A stretch of 64,000 bases of DNA from Hymenobacter gummosus (GCF_003970915.1 NZ_RXOF01000022.1:48338-112337); one strand, 5' to 3'; counted from the first letter of the stretch, positions 1 to 8,308 are shown. Notes: a model not told the origin generated them from the letters alone. Made by a program: numbers and translations.

Positions 1-1078
1 CCTGCTTGAAAACGGCCTGAGCCTCTTCGTGAGTTTTGGGCAGCCCGAGCACCTTTTCAACATTAGATTCTTTCATCACGGCTAATGCTTGAACCTGCTC
101 AGCCGCCACCCGAAACCGCCTGGCATCCGTTTGGTCCTGCCGCGCATCTGGGCCCTGCAACGCCGGATGCTTGGTAATCTTCTCCGCTGCCTGCTGAAAC
201 TGCTTTAAGTGGCTCTGAATTGCCGCGAGGTTTAAGTTCGTTGCCTCTACCCCCTTCCCTACCGCTACGCCCTTCTCATAATTGCCAGCGCCGGGCATGT
301 TGGCCACGATGTCCATCACCCGGTAGCCGGTTACCTCCAATTCGCGCCGGGCATCCATAGCTTTCATCTCCGGGGACAACGCGGCCAGGGGACGCGCCTG
401 GCTGGGGTTGCGCCGTTTCTCGGCTTCGAGGCCGGGCGCCGGGCTGATGACCTGCTCAAACATGGCTTTCAAGGCCTGCAAGTTCTTCGCTGCCTCCTCA
501 GGAGCATGCGGGCGCACGATGGCCAGGTCACGGGCCCGGTTGAGCGTGGCCGGGTCAATGCGGGCAAAGTCGACCTGATAGCCGGCTTCTTGGCCCAGCT
601 GCACAAACGTGGCCTGTAGCGTGCGGCCGTTGCCGTCCCGAAAGGCGTGGGTGTGGTTGTACTGGTCGAGGTAGTAGGCCGCGCGCTCGGCGAACTTCTC
701 CTCCGACAGCCCCTTCAGGTAGTTCTCCTGGCCCAGCTGCGCGCCGATGGCGTTCAGCCGCTGCTCAATCTCCTTGTAGGGCGCGTAGGTCATCGTTTCC
801 TTGAAGCCGGTAACGTACGTGGGCTTGTGCCCCTGAAACTCCCGGTCGGCCCGGGTTTCGCCGGCCCATTGGTAGACGCCCTCAAACAGCTTCTGGTGCA
901 CCTGTTTGAGGTGGGCGTGGTCGTAGCGCCCGCCGGGGATGCCGCCCTGCAGGTTGAGCCGCTGCAGACGCAGCAGCGAGGAGTCGGTTTCGGCCTGGGC
1001 CAGCTGCTGGGGGTCGGTAATGCCCAGCCGGTTTATCCGTACGCCGTTTTCGTCGCTGAATCGGTCGCCGGCTACCAT
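1..1078 (-). CDS. Fic-domain protein (3' end outside window)
   Basis: Open frame from ATG at 1078 to the window edge, at least 359 residues. Residues 61-76 (HQKLFEGVYQWAGETR) and 144-152 (HAFRDGNGR) are the conserved N-terminal and catalytic Fic motifs. Fic enzymes usually transfer AMP from ATP to target hydroxyl groups, often as the toxin of a toxin-antitoxin pair. The second arginine of the canonical HxFx(D/E)GNGRxxR motif is Gln155 here, so gamma-phosphate contact may be lost. Beyond about residue 200 the sequence is helical and charged, with no recognised domain. The start overlaps by one base (TAATG) the stop of the antitoxin-like gene, so the two are translationally coupled. Family assignment is firm; activity and target are unknown. 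Confidence 0.9.
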   Translation of the reverse strand, partial: MVAGDRFSDENGVRINRLGITDPQQLAQAETDSSLLRLQRLNLQGGIPGGRYDHAHLKQVHQKLFEGVYQWAGETRADREFQGHKPTYVTGFKETMTYAPYKEIEQRLNAIGAQLGQENYLKGLSEEKFAERAAYYLDQYNHTHAFRDGNGRTLQATFVQLGQEAGYQVDFARIDPATLNRARDLAIVRPHAPEEAAKNLQALKAMFEQVISPAPGLEAEKRRNPSQARPLAALSPEMKAMDARRELEVTGYRVMDIVANMPGAGNYEKGVAVGKGVEATNLNLAAIQSHLKQFQQAAEKITKHPALQGPDARQDQTDARRFRVAAEQVQALAVMKESNVEKVLGLPKTHEEAQAVFKQ

Positions 1079-1350
1079 TAGCGGGTGGCTTGGTCCTCGG
1101 GGCTGGCCGAGGCAGCGCCCGGCTGGTAGCGGGCCAGCAGCAGCGCGTCGTTGAGCTCAATGGCCTCGTCAATGCTCAACTCACCGTCCACGTACCGCTG
1201 CATGATGGCCACGCTCTCCGGACTCGGCGCCGGGCCGTTGCTCATCAGGATGGCAATGGAGTTGTTGGCGCCGCGCTCCCGCTCCTGGCGGGCCGCGAGC
1301 TGCTCGGGGTCCAGGCCGGCCGGGGCCGGCGTAAAAAAGCTCTTCATCAT
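1078..1350 (-). CDS. VbhA-like Fic antitoxin
   Basis: A 90-residue protein directly upstream of the Fic gene, overlapping it by one base. The segment RGANNSIAILMSNG followed by PESVAIMQRYVDGELSIDEA matches the layout of VbhA-type antitoxins, which block the Fic ATP site with a glutamate in an (S/T)xxxE(G/N) helix. The serine is Ser31, but the glutamate position is Leu35, so the classical inhibitory residue is absent. The C-terminal 'yvdGel..dEai' part is well conserved. Placement and pattern support the family; whether it still inhibits is uncertain. Confidence 0.75.
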   Translation of the reverse strand: MMKSFFTPAPAGLDPEQLAARQERERGANNSIAILMSNGPAPSPESVAIMQRYVDGELSIDEAIELNDALLLARYQPGAASASPEDQATR

Positions 1351-1432
1351 CGGAATGGAAGTCTAGGTGTTGGGTACTTACTCAACAGCAAAAAGCGGCT
1401 TAACGTCCCTTTTTGCGGGGTTTCCGAGGCTA

Positions 1433-3685
1433 TTAGACCTCATTCTTGCTGGCTCCTGCTAAAGTATTTGCGTGCAGGGCCAGGGTTTCTTTGACCTGCT
1501 GGCTGACCTGCCGGTAGTTCTCCTGAACCACCACCGAGAGCGTGGCGGCGCTATCTTCTTCGCTGTCGCCGAACGTGGCCACCGGGTACAGCGGGAAACG
1601 CTCCGGGGTGGCATCGGCCCGGGAGATGACGCCTTGGAAGAAGGTGCGCTCCGTTTCCACGGTCTGCCCGATAAACTCGCCCTGCTGCAGGCTGATGGCG
1701 TCCTGCACCCGCACCAGGTTGCGTTCCTGGTAGCTGGTGCTCAGGTTGGAGCTATGACTACCGTGGCTACCGGCTCCGCCCTGGCTCTTGCCGGTGCTGG
1801 TGCTGTGCATCTGCTTGTCCTCGCGGCCCACGAGCTCGGAAATGAACTTGGCCGTGTCGAGCGAGTTGACCTTGCCGAAAAACTGGTTGTTGAGGTTGGA
1901 AACCATAACCTTCATCTTTTCAGGACCATAGGCATCGGTCATTTGCGCCAAATCCTGGGTCATGTAGATGGTGGCCACCTTGTTGCTGCGGGCCGTGGCG
2001 GGCAGCAGCTCCAGCCCCGGCACGTAGACCGTGGCCGCCTCGTCGAGGAACACGTAGCTGCGGTGCTTGTGCTGCTGATTCATGAGCTTGATGGCCACTG
2101 TGATGATGCAGCTGACTACCGGCGAGAAGGTTTCCTTCAGTGTCGGGTCGTTGCCGATGCAGAGCAGCGCCGGCTGCTTGGGGTCGTTCAGGTTGAGCGA
2201 GAACCCCTCCCCTTTCGCCTCGTCGGGCGTGAGCACCCACACAATTTCCGGGGAGTTGATGCGGTTCAGAATCACCTGGAGCGTGCCCACCACGGCGGCT
2301 ACCTGCTTCTCAGCCCGCTGCTCCACCGCCGTCACAATGCTGCGCACCATGCCGGCGCACTCGGGGTCGGTTTCCAACATCGAGAGCACGTGCTTGAAGT
2401 CCTTGTGGATGGCCGTGGCCACTACGTGGGGGATGGTGCAGTAGCGCGGGAAGTGCTTCTTGTAAAACCAGATAATGCCCGTCAGGTAAGCCACCGCGCT
2501 GATGTCGAAGAATTCCATCTTGCGGATGCTGGCCGGGTTTAAGTTGTTGATGATGGCCCGCGAGTATTCCTCGGCAAAAGCCACCACCGGCATGTCTTCG
2601 GCCCGCAAGGGGTTAACCCGCTCGCTACGCGTCAGGTCGCGGAAGTTGATGACGTGCAGCACCACCGCCGGCTCAGGCTCCCCGTTGGGCAGGCGCCGCG
2701 GCGCAGCTTGCTGGCGCCCGGCCAGCTCCAGCGCCTTCTGCGCCGTTTCCGCAAGCACCGGAAACTTGAAGTCGTAGATGAGCCCGGCAAAATTCTTGGC
2801 CGCCAGCTGCTCAATCACGGGCTCCCCGATGGAGTACGTTTTGCCCGCGCCGGCGCCGCCCAGCACCAGCACGCCCCGGTAGGGATTGGGTACGTTCACC
2901 CAACCGCCCCCTTCCGTGGGCAAGCTGAACCCATCGGGTGTATCTACCTTCTTGCGCTCCACGCTCAGCCCAAAATCCGGGCTTTTGGTCAGCGCCCGCA
3001 GCAGCCCCACCACAAAGCCGCTGGCCAGCACCAGCGCCGCCGTCACGGGGTAGCCTACCCGGATAAAGCCGGCCGGGTACGAGGCGATGCCGAGCAGTAC
3101 GTAGGCGCTGAGCAGGGCCAGGCCCGCGCAGCTGGCCACGACGATGCGCACGGCCTGGGGCCGCGGCGGCTTGCGGCGGGCCTGCCCCGGTTTACGCGCC
3201 GGCGCCGGTTGCAGGAATATCAGCGCCAGGGCTACGAGCAGCAGCAGCCCCCGCAGGTACACGCCGGCCGCGTCGTAGAACCGGCCGGCCTTCACCAGCA
3301 CCTTCTGTTGAAATCCCTGCCCGGCGGTGGCCACGCGCAGGGCCGCCGCCCCGCCCGTATGCACTACCTGGTCGCCGGCCTGGCTCGTAGCGGTGGCCAG
3401 CTCGGCAGCCGGCTTGCCCACCACGGGCGCCGCTTGCCGCCGCAGCCGCGTGCGCCGCGCTTCGGCCCGCTGCCGGTTGAGTACGGCCAGCCGGGCCGCC
3501 AGGCGCTGCCCGGGCGTCAGCCGGGGAGCCTGCGCGGCCTGGCGTTGCGCGGCCCGCGCGGCGGCCAGCTCGGCCGGGTGCAGCAGCACGTACCACTCGC
3601 CGGCCAGCAGGCCTAGCAGCAGCAGGGCCAGGATGAGCAAGACGGATTGCGAAGCGGCCGCGGGCCGAGGAGGTTGGTGTAGCAT
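1433..3685 (-). CDS. Type IV coupling protein (TraG/VirD4/MobC-like)
   Basis: A 750-residue membrane ATPase that would bring the relaxase-DNA complex to the type IV secretion channel. About four hydrophobic segments lie in the first 230 residues (around 13-32, 142-160, 177-200, 207-228), followed by the ATPase. Walker A is GGAGAGKTYSI near residue 275 and Walker B is SYVFLDEAAT near residue 541. A Ser/Gly/His-rich linker lies near residues 625-650. It sits 27 bp downstream of the relaxase gene, the usual Bacteroidetes mobilization order (BfmA-like, relaxase, coupling protein). The N-terminal part is Ala/Arg-rich and longer than usual between the first two membrane segments. Confidence 0.9.
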   Translation of the reverse strand: MLHQPPRPAAASQSVLLILALLLLGLLAGEWYVLLHPAELAAARAAQRQAAQAPRLTPGQRLAARLAVLNRQRAEARRTRLRRQAAPVVGKPAAELATATSQAGDQVVHTGGAAALRVATAGQGFQQKVLVKAGRFYDAAGVYLRGLLLLVALALIFLQPAPARKPGQARRKPPRPQAVRIVVASCAGLALLSAYVLLGIASYPAGFIRVGYPVTAALVLASGFVVGLLRALTKSPDFGLSVERKKVDTPDGFSLPTEGGGWVNVPNPYRGVLVLGGAGAGKTYSIGEPVIEQLAAKNFAGLIYDFKFPVLAETAQKALELAGRQQAAPRRLPNGEPEPAVVLHVINFRDLTRSERVNPLRAEDMPVVAFAEEYSRAIINNLNPASIRKMEFFDISAVAYLTGIIWFYKKHFPRYCTIPHVVATAIHKDFKHVLSMLETDPECAGMVRSIVTAVEQRAEKQVAAVVGTLQVILNRINSPEIVWVLTPDEAKGEGFSLNLNDPKQPALLCIGNDPTLKETFSPVVSCIITVAIKLMNQQHKHRSYVFLDEAATVYVPGLELLPATARSNKVATIYMTQDLAQMTDAYGPEKMKVMVSNLNNQFFGKVNSLDTAKFISELVGREDKQMHSTSTGKSQGGAGSHGSHSSNLSTSYQERNLVRVQDAISLQQGEFIGQTVETERTFFQGVISRADATPERFPLYPVATFGDSEEDSAATLSVVVQENYRQVSQQVKETLALHANTLAGASKNEV

Positions 3686-3712
3686 GGGGGTAGGAAAAAG
3701 AATAGGGCGGGC

Positions 3713-4747
3713 TTACATCTCGATATCCAGCTCGGCGCTGCGGCGCCCGGGCTTCTCGGCCACCTGCTCGGTGCGCTCGTCCCGGGTAGCTTGGGCGTTG
3801 CGCACCAGGTGTTGCACCGCGTGCAGGGCCGTCACCGCCTGGCGCTGCGGGGCCGGGGCCTGCTCCCGCCCGGTGCGCAGCAGCTGCAGGGCGTTGTCGA
3901 TGGGCCGGCCGTCGCGGGCGCGCTCCTCCACCCGGCGCAGCATCCGGTAAAACGTCTTGTCAAACTGCCGGGCCTGGGCAATGGCCTGCACCTGGTCCGG
4001 CGCCAGGTGCTGCTCCCGGGGCACCAGCTGGTTGATGGCAGCCACGCGCCCGGCAATCTTATCCAGCCGGCCGGCATCGTGAGCCGGGTCGCGTGGCCGG
4101 GCTGCCTGGGGCCGCAGCTTCTCGTGCGCCTGGGCCTCGTAGCCAAACTGCTGCTCGAACTGCCGGCCGGCCGCCGCTTGCCAGCGCATCAGGTCAAACC
4201 GCTGCCGGCGCCCGCCGGGGTTGAGGGTCAGCTTTTGCTCCCGGTCGCGGGCGCTGACAATGATGTGCACGTGCGTCTGCAGGCCCGCGCGCTTGGCGCC
4301 GGCCTTGGCCGTGCCCGCCACCACCTCGGGGTCCGTTCCCCGGTGGGTGCGGTCCTGGTGGAGGATGGCTCCCCATACCAGGCTTTGGCTGTCCAGCTGC
4401 CGCCCCCCGGGCAGCCGGAAGTTCTGCGCGTACTGGTCCATAACCTGCCGGGTGTACGCCTTGAGCTTGTCGGGGTCGTTGCCGATGTGGGCCAGCTCCT
4501 GCTCGCTGGGACTCAGCACCAGCGAGTAAAATTTAGCCTCCGCAGCCCGCAGTCCTTTCACGTTGGAGTAGATGCGTTGCAGCAGCTGCGCGGCGCCGAG
4601 CTCGTCCGAATCGGCATTGAAAAACGTTGCTTCCTGCCCCTCCCCTACCGCTTCGTGCTGCAGATAATTCAGCGTTTGCGCGCAGCTGCCGGTATTGGTA
4701 TACGCCGCTTTGCCGTGCGTTTTGGGGTTGATAAGTTTGACGTACAT
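3713..4747 (-). CDS. Relaxase / mobilization nuclease (DUF5712-like)
   Basis: A 344-residue protein starting MYVKLINPKTHGK. The start at 4747 is preferred to 4789 because the latter would overlap the upstream gene by 35 bp, while 4747 leaves 7 bp. Residues 159-161 in THVHIIVS are an HxH metal-binding motif typical of relaxases, and HQDRTHRG lies upstream. An N-terminal tyrosine (AAYTNTG, residue 16) is a candidate nicking residue. The C-terminal third is Arg/Gln/Ala-rich and probably helical. It is expected to nick one strand at oriT and pilot it through the coupling protein encoded next. I recognise the Bacteroidetes DUF5712 type from the motif layout; the assignment to a MOB class is not made. 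Confidence 0.8.
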   Translation of the reverse strand: MYVKLINPKTHGKAAYTNTGSCAQTLNYLQHEAVGEGQEATFFNADSDELGAAQLLQRIYSNVKGLRAAEAKFYSLVLSPSEQELAHIGNDPDKLKAYTRQVMDQYAQNFRLPGGRQLDSQSLVWGAILHQDRTHRGTDPEVVAGTAKAGAKRAGLQTHVHIIVSARDREQKLTLNPGGRRQRFDLMRWQAAAGRQFEQQFGYEAQAHEKLRPQAARPRDPAHDAGRLDKIAGRVAAINQLVPREQHLAPDQVQAIAQARQFDKTFYRMLRRVEERARDGRPIDNALQLLRTGREQAPAPQRQAVTALHAVQHLVRNAQATRDERTEQVAEKPGRRSAELDIEM

Positions 4748-4754
4748 CGGCCTT

Positions 4755-5312
4755 TTAACCTGCTTTAAGTCCGCTGGAAGCAGCTCCATTTTCTCCCGAT
4801 TGCCCCGGCTCTACCTGGCTTTCTACTGGCGCCTGGTGCTTTCCCGGGCCCTGTTTGCGGGCGGTCTGCAGCGCTTCTTTTACCTGCCTGTCTACCGCTT
4901 CTTCGTTGCGCTGGCGTAGCAATTGGAGCGCCTGCTGCTGCCGCTGCAGCTGCACTTCGCTGAGCGTTTCCAGCTGCGCGTTCAGGTTGCTCACCAGGAT
5001 TTCGTTCATGCGCAGCACCCGCTCCAGCGTGATGCGGCTACGCAGCATTTCTTCCAGCATGGCCGTGAGCAGCGTGCGCTCCTGCTCCTGCATGAAGCCG
5101 AAGACCCGGTCACCCAGCTTTTTTATCTGCTGCATGATGAGCTGCCCTTCGCGCGCTTCCGTGGCGCGGGGGTCGAGCCCTCGGGTAGCAAAGTACTCCA
5201 CGGCCGCACTGGTGTAGGCCCCTAGGCTGGCGCCGACTTCCGCGGCCGCCGCGTCGGCTTTGCGGTAGGCAATGCTGTCGAGGGTAACCCGTTTGCGAAG
5301 CGCTGTGCTCAT
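4755..5312 (-). CDS. BfmA/BtgA-like mobilization accessory protein
   Basis: A 185-residue protein (MSTALRKRVTLDSIAYRKAD...); an in-frame start at 5345 is also possible. The N-terminal 50 residues look like a ribbon-helix-helix DNA-binding unit (a short strand, then two helices with GASLGAYTSAAVEYF). Residues about 85-150 are a Gln/Leu-rich coiled coil and the tail is Pro/Gly/Ala-rich. Proteins of this shape bind oriT and help the relaxase. It is first in a three-gene mob operon with the relaxase and coupling protein. The intergenic region upstream is the likeliest place for oriT. Confidence 0.75.
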   Translation of the reverse strand: MSTALRKRVTLDSIAYRKADAAAAEVGASLGAYTSAAVEYFATRGLDPRATEAREGQLIMQQIKKLGDRVFGFMQEQERTLLTAMLEEMLRSRITLERVLRMNEILVSNLNAQLETLSEVQLQRQQQALQLLRQRNEEAVDRQVKEALQTARKQGPGKHQAPVESQVEPGQSGENGAASSGLKAG

Positions 5313-5718
5313 GACATGTATGTTGTTGGCAGGCTCGCGGCCCACATTTACACTTGTAAACCAATTACTTACATCCAGATGGCCCGCTAAAACAGCTCTG
5401 CTGGTTTATAAACGACTCAGGAATAGCGCGTTAGCTCTAAGCCTGAGTTGTTCTTCTTGCTAAGACCATTCTACAGTTAGCAATAAGTTAGTAAGAAGCT
5501 AGTACGGAGCTTTGAACATTAGTGTTAGCTCCCGGGGCACTTCGCTTTCATTTGCCATCTAGGTTCTGAATCGAACCCGTTGCAACAGACTATGCACCCA
5601 GGCTCCTCCGACACCTGCTTTGGCTAATTGCTGGTTGCTGGCTTTGATTCAATTTTGCCGCATTGCAGCTCAAGGGCACGCCGACGCGGGTTTTAAGCTG
5701 CTGGATTCAAATCAACAG
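5313..5718. other. Intergenic region, probable mob promoter and oriT side
   Basis: About 400 bp without a credible gene, more AT-rich than its neighbours. It holds three GTTAGTAA-like units spaced 11 bp apart (5476-5505). Being next to the relaxase operon it is the natural place to look for oriT, but no clear nick-site hairpin could be identified by eye. Confidence 0.4.
5476..5505 (+). repeat. 11-bp-spaced GTTAGTAA repeats, locus 1
   Basis: GTTAGCAA at 5476, GTTAGTAA at 5487 and GCTAGTAC at 5498, exactly 11 bp apart (one helical turn). The same motif and spacing occurs at 7757-7786 in the origin and, inverted, at 32480-32498 before the tra operon. This suggests a protein binding side by side on one DNA face. 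Confidence 0.55.
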
Positions 5719-6127
5719 TTCTGCAATTCTGCATTTCTGTTGCTGAAATATGACACCTGCTAGCTCCAACTGGTCGCTTGTGCCGCAATTCTGCTTTTCT
5801 GTAGTTCTACACTTCTACAAGTTGTGCCCTTACGCGTCGGCTCCCTGCTTTCTACTTTTGTGCAAATCTGTTGTTCTGTTGTTTTGTATTTCTGTTAAAT
5901 TCACGCACTCACTAACTACCCGTCCCATCTAGCTGCGGTTCTGAAAAAACACACTTCTGCAAACCTGTTTTTCTGTTGTTATGTGATTCTGCTTCTTTGT
6001 TATTTAACTTTTCTGCAACTTAACAGAACCGCATGACGCCAGAAAAGCAGAAATGATTTTCTGGCTAAAAACACTTCTGCTTTTCAGCAAAAGTGTTGTT
6101 CTGCGCTTCTGGCTTTCTGCTTTTCTA
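5719..6127 (+). repeat. Array of 8-bp-spaced TTCTG repeats; candidate plasmid centromere
   Basis: TTCTG or close variants (TTCTA, ATCTG, TTTTG, ACCTG) recur at exact 8-bp steps in five clusters: 5719, 5727, 5735; 5789, 5797, 5805, 5813; 5850-5890 in 8-bp steps; 5955-6011 in 8-bp steps with some decayed units; and 6075, 6083, 6099, 6107, 6115, 6123. The array stands directly before parA, and its last unit abuts the parA promoter. In other plasmids short tandem sites of this kind are bound by ribbon-helix-helix partition proteins, both as centromere and as operator. The periodicity is seen directly; the centromere role is inferred from position. Confidence 0.65.
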
Positions 6128-6128
6128 T

Positions 6129-6136
6129 TACTTTTG
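6129..6136 (+). promoter_or_regulatory. Bacteroidetes-type -7 box for parA
   Basis: TACTTTTG fits the Bacteroidetes consensus TAnnTTTG. It lies about 62 bp before the parA ATG and immediately after the last TTCTA unit at 6123-6127, so a protein on the repeats would be placed to repress parA. Confidence 0.55.
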
Positions 6137-6197
6137 GTTTATTGTCCTGCCGGCGCGTTGCCCCGGTACCCACCTACGCCTCAACCCCACACCCACT

Positions 6198-6965
6198 ATG
6201 TCCAAGGTTATCAGCTTTGCCACCCAGAAGGGGGGCTCCGGTAAATCCACGCTGGCTCTGGTGCTCGCTGCCCCGCTGGCAACGGAGTATGGCTTGCGCA
6301 TCGCCGTCCTCGACTGCGACTACCAACAGAGCATTGTCAAGACCCGCGAGCAGGTGGACGCGGCCAACTTCGCCAAGCTGCGCGAAGTCAACCCCGATGC
6401 CCAGTATCCCTACGACGTGTACCCCTGGCAGCTGAGCCAGATTTTTGACTTCATCGATAATCCCGAGCACAACTACGACCTCATCATCATCGACGTGCCC
6501 GGCCGCGCCGACGGCGACGACGTGTTCAACGCCCTGACGGCCTGCGACGCGGTAATAGTGCCCCTGGTGTCGGATTACCTGGACCGGGCCTCTACGGCCG
6601 AATTTATGACCATCCTGGAGGCCATCAAGAAAGCCGCCGACGACGCCCAGATTGACTTCCAGTACTACGGCCTGCCCACCAAGCGCGTGGCGGGGCAGCG
6701 GGAGGAGAAAGAGATGGACGACTACATCGACGGACTGGGCCTGTCGCGCTTCAACTCGTACCTGGGTCACCGCAAGGCCTACACCCGGGCCTCGACGCTC
6801 TACAGCCTGCTCAATCCGGCCTGGTCGCGTTACGCCGGTGGCTCCAAGGACACAAGTGAGGAAATCCGCCGCGTGTGCGAGGAGCTCATCGAGCGTCTCG
6901 GCCTGCCTGACCGCCGTCCCGCCGCGGCGACTACTGTATCCACTGCTTCAACCTCCGCGAAATAA
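6198..6965 (+). CDS. parA: ParA-family partition ATPase
   Basis: A 255-residue protein starting MSKVISFATQKGGSGKST, with the deviant Walker A motif KGGSGKST at residues 11-18. The frame is open from 6093 but that part is the repeat array, so the ATG at 6198 is the start. LIIIDVPGRADG is the Walker B/switch region. ParA proteins form ATP-dependent gradients on the nucleoid and position plasmid copies through a centromere-binding partner. The C-terminal tail is Ala/Thr/Ser-rich. It overlaps the next gene by one base (TAATG), typical of parAB pairs. Confidence 0.92.
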   Translation: MSKVISFATQKGGSGKSTLALVLAAPLATEYGLRIAVLDCDYQQSIVKTREQVDAANFAKLREVNPDAQYPYDVYPWQLSQIFDFIDNPEHNYDLIIIDVPGRADGDDVFNALTACDAVIVPLVSDYLDRASTAEFMTILEAIKKAADDAQIDFQYYGLPTKRVAGQREEKEMDDYIDGLGLSRFNSYLGHRKAYTRASTLYSLLNPAWSRYAGGSKDTSEEIRRVCEELIERLGLPDRRPAAATTVSTASTSAK

Positions 6966-7438
6966 TGGGCTTCGAGAAACCGCAAATCACGCCGCGCCGC
7001 CGCATTGAAGTACCCGAAGAAGCCCGCCAGCAGGCCCGGGCCGGGATGGGAGGGGAGGCCACTCGCACGGCCACCACGCCGCCGGCGCCGGTGGAGCCCG
7101 TGGCGCCCCCCACGCCCGCAGCTGCTCCGGCAGTTGCCGCTCCTGCACCCGAACCCGTAGCGGCGGCCTCGCAGCCAGCTGCGCCGGCTGCCGCTCCCGT
7201 TCGTACCTCCACGCGGGGCCGTAAGCCCGCTGCGGCCGCAGCACCAGTCCCGGAGGCCGAAGTGCCCCTGCATACGGTGCAAATCGCCAAATCCGTGGTG
7301 CAGGAGATTAAGATGAGTTTGCTGCTGGTCACGCCCGGCCCGGATACGCCGACTACCATCAAGAATTACCTGGAGGCAGCCCATCGGCACTACGATGCGC
7401 ACCTGCGCAAAACCGGCAAGTTGCCGCCGGCCAAGTAG
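6965..7438 (+). CDS. Putative centromere-binding partner of ParA (ParB analogue)
   Basis: A 157-residue basic protein translationally coupled to parA. Residues 1-20 are charged; about 25-90 are Ala/Pro-rich and low in complexity with an R-G-R-K patch. The last 55 residues (HTVQIAKSVVQEIKMSLLL ... TIKNYLEAAHRHYDAHL) look like a strand followed by two helices, compatible with a ribbon-helix-helix fold. No database family is recognised. The position after parA, the coupling and the repeat array upstream all argue that it binds the TTCTG repeats. A strong hairpin terminator follows, closing a two-gene operon. Confidence 0.6.
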   Translation: MGFEKPQITPRRRIEVPEEARQQARAGMGGEATRTATTPPAPVEPVAPPTPAAAPAVAAPAPEPVAAASQPAAPAAAPVRTSTRGRKPAAAAAPVPEAEVPLHTVQIAKSVVQEIKMSLLLVTPGPDTPTTIKNYLEAAHRHYDAHLRKTGKLPPAK

Positions 7439-7464
7439 GGGAAGGGCCTTTTGGTCGACCGAGT

Positions 7465-7492
7465 ACCAGCAGCTCCTTCGGGGGCTGCTGGT
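7465..7492 (+). terminator. Rho-independent terminator of the par operon
   Basis: A 12-bp stem (ACCAGCAGCTCC against GGGGCTGCTGGT, one G-T pair) closed by a TTCG loop and followed by GTTTT. It lies 26 bp after the stop of the ParA partner gene. Confidence 0.8.
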
Positions 7493-7691
7493 GTTTTGGG
7501 CGGTGGGGGAGGGGAGAGGCCCGGGCTTGCGGCCGCTGGCTTTCGGCTACGCTCACTTTTTATAAGCAGTGGCTGGCGGGCGTCAGGGTCTTACCAGTTT
7601 CGTTCGCGGCGGCTGCTTTCTGTCAGATGGCCTAAACAGCCTGCTCGGGGCAAAAGGAGGGCTTTACTGCGGCGAAGGCCTTGGGGTTGCA

Positions 7692-7890
7692 CTTATAAAA
7701 CGTGCTAGTTGGCGGCTGCAGAGCCCGCCCGGACTTATAAAACGTGGTAATTCACTGTTAGTTAATAGTTAGTATAAAGTTAGTAAGCGTCTTTTTCACC
7801 TTAAAAAATGTTGGAATGACTTATAAAAAGTGGTGCAAAGCATCTATTCCCACTGCAGCTTCTCGATGCTGCAGTCGCTTATAAAACGTG
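7692..7890 (-). repeat. Iteron set A (4 copies, minus orientation)
   Basis: CTTATAAAACGTG(G) at 7692-7704, 7734-7747 and 7878-7890, and the variant CTTATAAAAAGTGG at 7820-7833. Spacing is irregular (42, 86 and 58 bp), unlike the regular set next to rep, so these may be handcuffing or inhibitory sites. Confidence 0.75.
7757..7786 (+). repeat. 11-bp-spaced GTTAGTAA repeats, locus 2
   Basis: GTTAGTTA at 7757, GTTAGTAT at 7768 and GTTAGTAA at 7779, in exact 11-bp steps between two iterons. They match the motif and spacing at 5476-5505 and 32480-32498. Confidence 0.6.
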
Positions 7891-8123
7891 AGATTAACTT
7901 TGAATAGGGAAGTAATTACTTTGAAAAGTGCAATCCCTTGATGACGTCGGTTTTCCCATGCTCGTTGTGTTGTTTTCTTGTTTGTTTGGCTGGTGGTTTG
8001 CAACCGGCCACTTAAAAGCTAATCGTAGGGGGTACAACAACTCTTGTGAGTTATTTGCTATTACTTGTTCTATTTGTAGGGCTCATAACTCACTGATACA
8101 CAGCAGTAAATAATGGTATAAAA

Positions 8124-8235
8124 CCACTTTTTATAAGCGAAAAACCACTTTTTATACCTTTTATTACCACGTTTTATAAGCGAAATCTCACGTTTTATAA
8201 GTCCAAAGACCACGTTTTATAAGCGAAAAACCACG
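8124..8235 (+). repeat. Iteron set B (5 copies plus half copy, 21-22 bp period)
   Basis: CCACTTTTTATAAG at 8124, a truncated unit at 8145, CCACGTTTTATAAG at 8167, TCACGTTTTATAAG at 8188, CCACGTTTTATAAG at 8210 and a half unit CCACG at 8231. The steps of 21, 22, 21, 22 and 21 bp equal two helical turns, the classic arrangement for cooperative Rep binding. Confidence 0.85.
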
Positions 8236-8272
8236 CTCAACTACCACTGTGGTTTTTTACTTCCCTGTCACG

Positions 8273-8280
8273 TACTTTTG
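8273..8280 (+). promoter_or_regulatory. -7 box for rep
   Basis: TACTTTTG fits TAnnTTTG and lies 28 bp before the ATG at 8309. It makes the earlier in-frame GTG at 8249 unlikely as a start. It is just downstream of the iteron array, so Rep bound to iterons could autoregulate. Confidence 0.5.
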
Positions 8281-8308
8281 CCTTATCCCGCGTTCTTATC
8301 CCGAATTT

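Larger units (their letters stand above)
7550..8235. other. Replication origin with two opposed iteron sets
   Basis: This gene-free stretch carries copies of CCACGTTTTATAAG or its ACT variant on both strands. On the minus strand they are at 7692, 7734, 7820 and 7878. On the plus strand they are at 7554 and in a regular array from 8124. Between the sets is an AT-rich segment with ACTTTGAA repeated at 7897 and 7918 (21 bp apart). The Rep_3 initiator gene follows directly. Iterons plus an adjacent Rep_3 gene define a theta-type plasmid origin. No convincing DnaA box was found by eye. Confidence 0.8.

Noticed and set aside
5313-5718. A defined oriT nick site beside the relaxase operon
   Set aside because: The position is right, but no conserved nick sequence or strong inverted repeat could be identified by eye, so no oriT is called.
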